A DNA stretch of 64,000 bases, from contig JARFJB010001987.1 in the NCBI GenBank assembly GCA_036346205.1, forward strand, positions 1,288,501 through 1,352,500. Reading direction: 5' to 3'. How positions within the stretch are numbered: position 1 is the first letter of the stretch; the number at the start of each line of letters is the position of its first letter. The notes under the pieces were generated by a model. The model was given only the letters and a program-made list of their open reading frames with translations. It was not told the origin of the DNA and searched no databases. Position numbers and translations under genes: made by a program. Source of the DNA: Vesta saturnalis (taxonomy: Eukaryota > Arthropoda > Insecta > Coleoptera > Lampyridae). This document shows, one piece after another, positions 56,379 to 64,000 of the stretch.

Positions 56379-57048
56379 TAACGAACCATAAAGGAACACT
56401 TGCGTATTATTTTTAATCAGAGAACTGCAACTAACTAGTCAATTTCGTCGAATACTTACAGTGGCTACATGTATAAGTAGTACTTACTAGCCTCCATTTC
56501 CAATGCTTTACAAATGAACAGTATTGTTAGACTAAACGCCAAATGCGAAGACACCAAGCTGCGCGAAAAAAATCACGTGACCGTGTACTATTCAACCGGA
56601 AAATATTAGTTTTTTTAAAAAAAGTAAGTTACGTTTTGTAAATTTTTTAGTTAATAACCTCTTAGTTATGATGTTTATATTTTATAATTAGGACAATTTA
56701 AACAAAACAAAACATTTATTTAATTGTGAAAAGTTAAATATAAGGTTATGTTACTTGTTCATAAATTTACTCGGAAATGTTGTAATTCGCATTTTAATTA
56801 TTAACCACAGATCTAAGGATAAATAATTCGTGTCTAAACAGCTTTATACTGCGATGGTTATAAATAGGTGTAATAGAGGGGATGGAATTTTATCGAATTC
56901 AAATATTAGATAGTATGCAATTTCAAATAAAGTTGAAGAAGTTATATAATTTGTTATGAGGAAAATATAGTATACGAATATAAACAGACGGTTTTTATAC
57001 GACAAAACAGGTTTTATGGGGTTTGCACAATGATGTTGTATTCATAAA
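56379..57048. other. spacer to the D2/A' junction
   Basis: Copy of 39,914-40,583. The junction shares the short string AAA(GACG) with segment A', compatible with microhomology joining. Confidence 0.55.
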
Positions 57049-57308
57049 GACGTTTCCTTCCCAGAGAAACCAATGGATTCGTCATCTTTAATAATATTAT
57101 AGATAGCATTGACGGTTGGTCGTCGTTTCTCCGTGACATGAAAATTGTGTACAATGCGTCGGATGACTTGTTCCCCACAATTATCGACAGATATCTTGGT
57201 GCGGTTTTCATTCTTTTATTAGAAGTCTTGAACGATTCTATTGAATTGCACTCCCTTCTCTAATAATTCTACGACATTACTTTTAGATACTCCAGTTGCT
57301 TTCACAAC
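57049..57308 (-). pseudogene. Tc1-like transposase N-terminal relic cut at the D2 junction (A')
   Basis: Homologous to 17,436-17,704 (HTH and following helix region). It has point changes and a deletion of about 10 bases near 57,240, and is severed at 57,048 by the D2 breakpoint. The downstream catalytic part present in A is absent. Confidence 0.65.
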
Positions 57309-58098
57309 GATATCAAGAACGTTAACTGTAAAGAAATGTAATCGGGAAAAAACTGACAGATGTTAATCGTACAATAATGGCATACCTTCATTCATATTTT
57401 TATGAAACTGATAAACATTCCAAATAATTTCGCGGGCATCTTGCTAAAAGACACGCCGCTTCTTTGCTGGAATGTTTGATGTACTATCAGACGATGTACT
57501 CGCATCGCCCATTATAAACAACGAACTAAATCAATATATTATATTAATACATATTACCGTGGCTTACAAATACAACTTACTTGTAAATAAAAGGTGCTGA
57601 AACGGAAGGAGTTTTGAAAAAAACTGTTTACAATTGATAAAAACGTGCACGAAAAATGAGGTTAGAAAACAATAAACAACACTACATTTTGTGGACGGAA
57701 CATATTATCTACTTCTCACTCATATCATTATTCCATTTCTTTCTAATGCAATATTCGGTTTCTGCGCAGGTGTCTTCGTATTTGACGTTTTCTCTACCTA
57801 TGAAAAGAATCCGGCCCGACCTTCAGGCAATTTGTGAGGTGGTAGGCATTTATACTCCATGCCAGCCGGGGAGGTACCACCACCCTTACCATGGGCTCCT
57901 TAATATTGGGTCTCCGATTTTCTGAGCTCGGTAAGGGCTGCCGGTTACCTTTTCCATCATCCTTAATCTATTCTCATCCTTATTCTTCCTTCTCGCCATC
58001 ACTGTCTTCCTATCGGATTAAAAGTCCCAAATTAAAAAATAAGATGGCTGTGGTTTCTAGGGTTATAAATTCCGGACGTAAAGTCCTGCCCCATTCGG

Positions 58099-58584
58099 AT
58101 GTCCAGGAGGGCAGAGCCCAAGCGACCTCGGTCATCGAAAGTATCTGAAACACAAGTCTCCTCGGAAAGCCCCGAGTCACCCGACTTGCAATTTCCTCAA
58201 TATCATCTTCACTCTAACTTTAGATATAAAGGAGGCGTATGTGCGTACATCAAGGACAGAATTGCTTGCAAGAGGGTTTCTTCCTTAGAAAATAAAAATT
58301 TTGACGTGATTTGGTTTAAACATTCTGGTCCTAATTTTGTGAAATTCTACTGTTGCATTTATAGGTCTCCTAATGACAGCAACTTTCAAAACTTCTTCGA
58401 TTACCTTAGTATGAAAGTTGACTATCTCCTGTCTCAGTTTCCATCTTACGATATCTCATTTGTAGGCGATTTCAATGTTCATAACTCTAATTGGCTTCAA
58501 TTTTCATCTACTACAAATCCCGCTGGTCATAGTGCAGAAACATTTGCTATTTCATGTGATCTAACCATACTCCACATCTTCTAG
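58099..58584 (+). pseudogene. non-LTR retrotransposon APE-type endonuclease fragment
   Basis: After a basic, Ser/Pro-rich lead the frame enters the middle of an apurinic-type endonuclease domain: GGVCAYIKDRI, CCIYRSPNDSNF and FVGDFNVHNSNW, where the Asp and Asn of GDFNVHN are catalytic-site residues. The N-terminal part of the domain is missing, so an internal deletion fuses upstream sequence to the domain's centre. The frame stops near 58,584, before the final SDH-type motif; SLSDHCLIK-like residues follow in another frame near 58,635-58,665. Confidence 0.75.
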
Positions 58585-59038
58585 ATCTCTTTCTTATATC
58601 AAACCCTCTGGTTTATAAAACTTCCGTTCTTTCGCCTTCAGGTCTTTCCGACCATTGTCTAATAAAAATAATTTCTACTATACCTAATTCCACTGTTGTT
58701 CGCAAAACCGATAGAACCTTGTGGTGTTTTAAGTCAGCTCGATGGAGTGATTTACGGGATTTCTTTGCAACCTTTCCATGGCGTGAATATTGTTTTAAGT
58801 CGTCCTCTTCTTCGGACATCGCTCTTTCAGTATCTGAAGTCATCCTCATGGGAATGGAGTTATACATTCCGAAAAAACAGTACCGTGTAGGTCATTCACG
58901 TTCCCAACCCTGGTTCAATAAGGCTTGTTCTGATGCAATGTCTTTAGAAAATAAATGTTACATTAAATGGAAATCTAATAAATCGGTTGACAGTCATGTA
59001 GAAATATCTGCAAAAGTGTCATCACTAAAACTAAAAAG

Positions 59039-59641
59039 TTGTTCGAACAACGAAAATGCAATGAACTAGCTACATCTCCTTTAGGCAGTCGTAAATTTTG
59101 GTCTTTAGCAAAAGCCATTAGTAAAAACTTTCGAACATCTTCATTTCCCCCCCTGACATCTATTGACGGATCGGTAGTTGCTGATTCTGTAGACAAAGCC
59201 AACGTTTTTGTGGATTTGTTTGCATCAAACTTGTGTCTCAATGATTCTGGAAAAGATGTGCCCCTAGTCAACTCTTCTTCATACGTTATGAAACCAATTC
59301 ATTTTCGGTACAAGCTCTTGGAATCGATCATCAGTAGGCTTGATCTCAATAAGGCGACTGGCCCAGACGGTATCCCAGCTATTGTCTTAAAGAAATATTC
59401 CCCCGAACTAGTACCAGTCCTATCTAAGCTCTATACGATCTCTATATCTTCTGGGGAATTCCCTTCATCATGGAAGTTAGCAAATGTTCAACCTATTCCC
59501 AAAAAAGGTGATAAGACCGATCCCTCAAATTACAGATCAATTGCCATCACTTCCATTTTGTCTGAAATCATGGAAAAAGCCATCAATCAGCAACTGCTCA
59601 CGTTCCTTGAAACTAACAAACTCAAGTTTGGAACAATATAG
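59039..59641 (+). pseudogene. non-LTR reverse transcriptase, N-terminal part
   Basis: A 200-codon frame with RKFWSLAKAISKNF, then LDLNKATGPDGIPAIVLKKY (the conserved KA.GPDGIP block of non-LTR reverse transcriptases), FPSSWKLANVQPIPKKGD and NYRSIAITSILSEIMEK. It ends prematurely because about 75 bases, kept in the D1/D2 copies, are deleted at 59,628. The next block, VVALDISKAFDQVWHK with the first catalytic Asp, lies in another frame from about 59,660. Confidence 0.8.
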
Positions 59642-60072
59642 TAGAGCAGTCCGGTGAAACAGTTGTAGTCGCTTTAGATATCTCAAAGGCATTTGACCAA
59701 GTTTGGCATAAGTGTTTACTTGCCAAACTCACCTCGTTTGGGTTAAATGATACTCTCATCAACTGGGTTTCTAGTTTCCTTTATAAAAGACGAATACGTG
59801 TCGTAGTTGATGGCTTTATTTAAAAAGAAGTTAGCATCAACGCGGGCGTACCACAGGGATCCGTTATAGTGCCTACACTTTTTCTGCTGTACATAAACGA
59901 CCTTATTTCTTCAACAACTAACCCCATTCATTGCTTTGCTGACGATAGCACTCTTCACTGTAGTTCATCTCAGTCTACTCATAGTGATAATCCACCTTCT
60001 ATGTCAAATCAAGAAATTAAAGCTGAAATGGCAAATTCGATCAACAAATACATTCAACGTATTCTCGAATAG
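59642..60072 (+). pseudogene. non-LTR reverse transcriptase, palm and catalytic part
   Basis: Contains VVALDISKAFDQVWHK (first Asp), INWVSSFLYKRRIRVVVDGF with a stop just after it, GVPQGS and then, in frame 59,869-60,072, LFLLYINDLISS and HCFADDSTLHCSSS (FADD catalytic pair). The frame ends at TAG near 60,072. All catalytic residues can be seen, but not in a single frame. Confidence 0.8.
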
Positions 60073-60123
60073 GGAAGCAATAATCTAGTTAAATTTAATG
60101 CTAACAAAACTCAGTGTTGCCTT

Positions 60124-60828
60124 ATGTCCGCCAAAAAAGATCGATCATTTCCTGTTGTAAGTATGAATGGCTCAGTTCTTAAGGTTTCAGACTCTATTAC
60201 TCTGTTGGGTATGACTGTATCTTCAAATCTCTCATGGGTTGACCATCTTCTGTCAGCTACCAAAACAGCTGCTCGTAAAATAGGCTTTTTGTACAGATCT
60301 AAGCAGTACTTTACCTCTCAACAACTCCTTCTGCTGTATAAGGCCCAAATTCGGCCTCATCTGGAATATAATTCTCACCTTTGGGTTAATGCTCCCCAAT
60401 ACGCTCTCGATATAGTTGAACGTATTCAAAAGAGAGCGATTAGGTTTATAAATGACCCGTCCTTAACTTCTCACATACAGTCCCTTGAGCATAGAAGGAT
60501 GGTTTCAGTTCTTTCTTTGTATTATCGTTATTACAACGGCTATTGTGCTGGTGAATTACATTCTTTGATACCATCTCCGGCTATCTTTGCGAGAAACACT
60601 CGGTTCGCTCAATCACATCATCAGTATGCAGTACAAATCTCCACTTGTCGTACCAAACGGGCGCAATCCACATTTTTCTACAGGGCTTCTAAACTCTGGA
60701 ATGATCTCCCTAGTTCCTGTTTTCCTCTCACTTATGATATGAGAAATTTTAAGGTAGCTGTTCATAGGCATCTATTGGCAATTCATTATCCCTCTATCCA
60801 TCCTCCTAAGTGTTCCTCAGTGCTTTAG
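60124..60828 (+). pseudogene. non-LTR reverse transcriptase, thumb and C-terminal domain
   Basis: A 234-codon frame: ITLLGMTVSSNLSWVDHL, then KAQIRPHLEYNSHLWVNAP, IQKRAIRFI, CRTKRAQSTFFYRASKLWND and NFKVAVHRHLL. This is the usual C-terminal region of Jockey/CR1-type ORF2 proteins. It is the longest intact piece of this element in the window and its stop lies about 40 bases before the A tail. The frame matches neither the RT frame nor the FADD frame without a shift. Confidence 0.85.
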
Positions 60829-60880
60829 CACGATAGGCCTTATTTAGCCTGTTCAGGTCCACAATCATAAAAAAAAAAAA

Positions 60881-61319
60881 ATTTAGCGCGCGAAAATTTA
60901 AATTTAATTTATCCACGACCACTATATTAAGAAGGTTTAATACGTCTGTTTTCCGGAGGCCTTTTAATACACCATAGTGAATTAGAAATCATAATACCTA
61001 GCTAATCAATATTCTTAGTTAAAATAAATTTGTCAAATATAACATTTTTCAAAACCAGAGCTGTCACACCGCTTTCACTCTCCTAAATTGGCCGGATTTG
61101 GCCGTGGATAAAATGTTGAATTACATTCAGGAATTAAGCGTTTAATCCTGTCGACAAAATGTAACTCTCGGCTGCACCTCGGGTGTCCATTTTTCTCGTG
61201 GGTTAAAGGCTTATTAATTCCCTTATATAATTAATAACCATCATCATTTTTGTTTAACCTTAAATGAACAATATAGAATTGTATGTAGATTAATATGAAA
61301 ACAAATAAGAACTAAATTT
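60881..61319. other. spacer, A' (copy of 18,671-19,107)
   Basis: No gene seen. Aligns with A after the retrotransposon insertion point. Confidence 0.5.
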
Positions 61320-61511
61320 ATGACGTTTATATTGGTTTGTGTTTTATGGTTTACATTAGTAGTAGGGAAAGTAGGATCATTACAAACAGTCGTACTAATG
61401 GTAATAGTAAATTTTGTAGAAGTAGACGCTGATCTTCATTTAGTAACATTCTTAAAAATTGTTTCTGGTAATAATCTAGGTAAAGAGATGCGGGGTATAG
61501 TCAATCAATAG
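61320..61511 (+). CDS. small hydrophobic ORF, 63 aa (A' copy)
   Basis: Same frame as 19,108-19,299, with Ile to Thr in the hydrophobic segment and Pro to Ala later. Start, length and stop are kept. Unknown function. Confidence 0.3.
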   Translation: MTFILVCVLWFTLVVGKVGSLQTVVLMVIVNFVEVDADLHLVTFLKIVSGNNLGKEMRGIVNQ

Positions 61512-61574
61512 CTTACTATGTACCTGGTTGCACATTGATACCAATTGTAACATATGTATATATAATCAGTCATT

Positions 61575-61865
61575 TTGAACAATTTTAACCTAAACGATTT
61601 AGTAAACCTTAGCAATAGTTCAAGATGTCGAATCGAGTTATTCCTTATGCAACAAAACATTCTTACAAATAACGATATAAAACAACAAAATCATTTGGGT
61701 GATACTAATACAAAATGTGAATTTGCAAAGATTAAAGAAGAAGTTGATGATTATATGATCCATCATGGTAATACAACTGAAGTCGATTCTAATGTAAGTA
61801 GCATAGCTATGTCAGTTCTGGACCACATAGGGATTTACATGTGTAAGAATGAGACAGATAGATAG
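61575..61865 (+). pseudogene. finger-less N-terminal module of the zinc-finger family (A' copy)
   Basis: Counterpart of 19,435-19,653, open further upstream (from a TTG; the first ATG gives MQQNILTNNDIK). IKQE has become IKQQ, losing one SUMO-type site; IKEE is kept. It ends after YMCKNETDR. Confidence 0.5.
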
Positions 61866-61879
61866 AGAATTTCAATAAG

Positions 61880-63990
61880 TGTGAAAGAGATAGCTGTTAG
61901 TCGAGGTCATCGTACACGTTACCTGCGTCCCAAATATACGGTCACGTACACATTACCTATATCATGAAGTTTTCAAGGTTATGGAAGCTCACGTATATTC
62001 TTCAAGATCACGTATGGGGATTTACTTGGGAATGGAGGATGATCTTCAAGTTCACGAAAGTTGTTGGTGTTCACAGTTAACGTTATCATGTCGCCTACAT
62101 AGCTAGGCGGATCTAGGACCACTCTTCTACTATACTTTTTCTACGAGTGTTTTGGTTCAAGGTCATCATACACATTCCGAGCTGGTTTTTGAAGGTCATT
62201 GTGGGCCACGTACACGTTCCCTACATCGAAGAAAAGTTTATTCTTTAAAGTCTTTGAAGTTCGCGCATAGAAGGTGGCGCCGAGGGAGATTTTCAAGGTC
62301 ACCAAGCAATTCTTAGAATTTGACCGACACTTCAAGGTCAACGTTTATTCTAAGTAGACATCAATTGTCACGAGCGTTGTTTGGGTTCACAGTTAACAAT
62401 TGGTATATAGAAGGCTCGTAGTATATTCTTCAAGGTCACGAGAGTATCGGATAGGATCGGGCTTATCTGTACAGGGAACAGCTATCTGTTCAAGGCACAG
62501 TTCATAGACCTTTTTAAGGCCATTATAAAATTTCAAGGTCACTCCCCCTCGGCAAAATTTCATTGACCTCTGTTCAGTCAAGTGGTTCTTGTCTTCAAGG
62601 TCAAAAATAAGCTCCATGACCGAGCCAAGGTGTTAATTCAGTTATTACAATTAGTGGAAATCAAATTTCAAGGCTACCTGCAGGGGTATTCCTAGAAATA
62701 ATTTTTTAGGGTCATACAGATTGTTGTCTATGCTAACCATGTCTCAAGGTCATGCTCACGCCCCCAGCAATTAAGGTTCATTAACCGTTCAAAGTCACTA
62801 AGGAAGTCTTGGAATTTGGATGTGCAGATGTTATTACAATTCAAATAGATTGCTACCTAGGTCAATGGATTGAATCAGAATGTATTGCTATTAATTTTTG
62901 TAGGTCACGTACTTGTTGTCTATGCTATGTTAAGTGGTTCCTGTATTGGTGCTCTTCAAGGATGAATACCAAAATAAGCATGGCTGAGCGCGCATCATCC
63001 ACTATTTAAATTTCAAGGTCACACCTCTGAGAAATCAATTTTCAAGCTCAAGCTAAACGATAGGTCAAAGTTAAATGGTTCCCGAAATAAAAATGCCTTT
63101 GCGTGGGTGAATACCGGGGTCACCTGTAGTTTCCAGCTACCCGAACCATTTAAATGTTAAGATCACAATTCTGAGAAATCTAAAAATAGAATTTTCATGG
63201 TCAAAGGTGATAAAGTCAAACTATTCAAGGTTCTTTTATTGTCTCTGTGTCTGCATATCCATGTATCCAGCATCAGGGTTAAAAAAGCCATAGGTTGATT
63301 CTGAATGAATTTGTCAAGGTCAGACTGTTCAAGCAATTTTGCCCGATTCAAGTCCATGTGTTAATTCTTAGGATTCAATGACCACCTGTAGGGGTATCCC
63401 GATCTTATTTGATAGTAATACGAGGGTGATACTAAATCAAATCTTGGCGGGAAATATTCACCAAGCAATTCCTGCCAACGCTTCAAGATCAAAGTTTATT
63501 CGTAGAATTGTCATTGAAGGTGCGAGTGATCCTTGAGGGTAACGCCCTTTTGGCGGAAAATTGTCAAGGTCACGAAGCAATTCTTGGATATGCGTTAATT
63601 CCTAGAAATCAATTTTCAAGGTTGCCTGCAGGGGTATTCTTAGAAATCAACTCCTAATCAATAAGCATTTCTAATCAATGACTTTTGACTTAGAAGTTAT
63701 TACAATTCCTAGAAATCGACTTTCAAGGTTAGGGGATTTAACAGATTTACGTATATGCTAAAAGCAGGTTCACGGCTAAATTGAGTCAAGGTCAAATTTT
63801 ACTGGTATCAATTTTCAAGGTCACCTGCAGGAGCAATTCTTAGAAATCTCAACGGTTTGCGGACAGAAAACGAGCCAATAAGTCATTCATCGTAGCTGAG
63901 GCTAAATTGAACTAGCTGTGCAATGTCAAAATCATATTACATTTCTTAAAAATCTATTTTTAAAGATTACCTTAGAAATCTAAACATAGA
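61880..63990 (+). promoter_or_regulatory. cluster of TCAAGGTCA (FTZ-F1/ERR-type) motifs, 12 exact copies (A')
   Basis: Exact TCAAGGTCA starts at 62157, 62293, 62332, 62430, 62533, 62595, 62744, 63013, 63314, 63564, 63786 and 63815, all plus strand. Eleven correspond to those of A; the copy at 63564 lies in the 0.3-kb part that A has lost. Confidence 0.55.
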
Positions 63991-64000
63991 ATCAGCTGGT

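Larger units (their letters stand above)
40600..57048. repeat. segmental duplication copy D2 (16.4 kb)
   Basis: Direct tandem copy of D1 in the same orientation. It carries about 252 bp more than D1 inside the zinc-finger array (48,770-49,200) and a 17-base insertion near 46,423. Its right end joins segment A' within a transposase relic at AAAGACG. Confidence 0.95.
57834..60880 (+). mobile_element. non-LTR (Jockey/CR1-like) retrotransposon insertion with target duplication
   Basis: A 3.05-kb insertion between GGCAATTT and AGCGCGCG; the empty site GGCAATTTAGCCCGCG is seen in A (18,661 region). AATTT is repeated on both sides (57,829-57,833 and 60,880-60,884) and the 3' end is a 12-base A run. 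The 5' end (GGGGAGGTACCACCACCCTT near 57,868) resembles other insect non-LTR leaders. Internally deleted and frameshifted. Confidence 0.9.
57046..64000. repeat. segment A', second copy of A
   Basis: Homologous to 17,433-21,490 and continuing to the window edge. It lacks the 445-bp tandem duplication, holds a retrotransposon insertion, and retains about 300 bp (63,320-63,630) absent from A. Confidence 0.8.

Overview
The window is AT-rich eukaryotic DNA, most likely from an arthropod and probably an insect. It contains long tandem C2H2 zinc-finger arrays, decayed class II transposases of several insect-typical families (pogo/Tigger-like, two Tc1/mariner-like groups, P-element/THAP9-like), non-LTR retrotransposon copies, Penelope-like GIY-YIG fragments and a Polinton/Maverick-type integrase remnant. 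There is no operon structure and no bacterial signal. I cannot name the species. Almost every long reading frame belongs to a mobile element or to one zinc-finger gene family.

Layout. 0-1.1 kb: short orphan frames and a minus-strand Polinton-type integrase C-terminus. 1.4-3.2 kb: pogo/Tigger-like transposase, broken by a stop and a frameshift and flanked on both sides by a repeated 13-base motif. 4.3-6.1 kb: microsatellite, Penelope-like endonuclease and virus-like-element debris. 6.5-8.8 kb: a GC-richer block with a TATA box and a minisatellite, leading to a small acidic ORF. 10.2-13.4 kb: C2H2 zinc-finger gene on the minus strand, about 20 fingers in three frames. 13.55-16.61 kb: Tc1/mariner-like element with about 0.9-kb terminal inverted repeats. 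16.9-17.7 kb: a second Tc1-like transposase relic. 17.4-21.5 kb: segment A, with a zinc-finger N-terminal relic and a dense cluster of TCAAGGTCA sites. 21.7-23.5 kb: a triplicated 178-bp repeat followed by two small related acidic ORFs. 24.4-57.0 kb: a near-identical tandem segmental duplication, D1 (24,407-40,583) and D2 (40,600-57,048). Each copy carries a 42-bp minisatellite, a Tc1-like relic, a non-LTR retrotransposon fragment, a tRNA-like sequence, a decayed zinc-finger array, and P-element-like and Penelope-like relics. 57.05-64 kb: segment A', a second copy of A with a 3.05-kb non-LTR retrotransposon inserted at a site that is empty in A.

How it fits together. The region looks like a recombination-prone nest of mobile elements in which one zinc-finger family has spread: one long array, two decayed arrays in D1 and D2, and two finger-less N-terminal modules in A and A'. 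D1 and D2 differ by a few small indels plus one insertion of about 252 bp in D2, which equals three zinc fingers. The most unusual non-coding signal is the run of 11-12 exact TCAAGGTCA motifs, the FTZ-F1/ERR-type nuclear receptor half-site, in A and A'. I computed no alignments; all similarity statements come from reading the sequence by eye.
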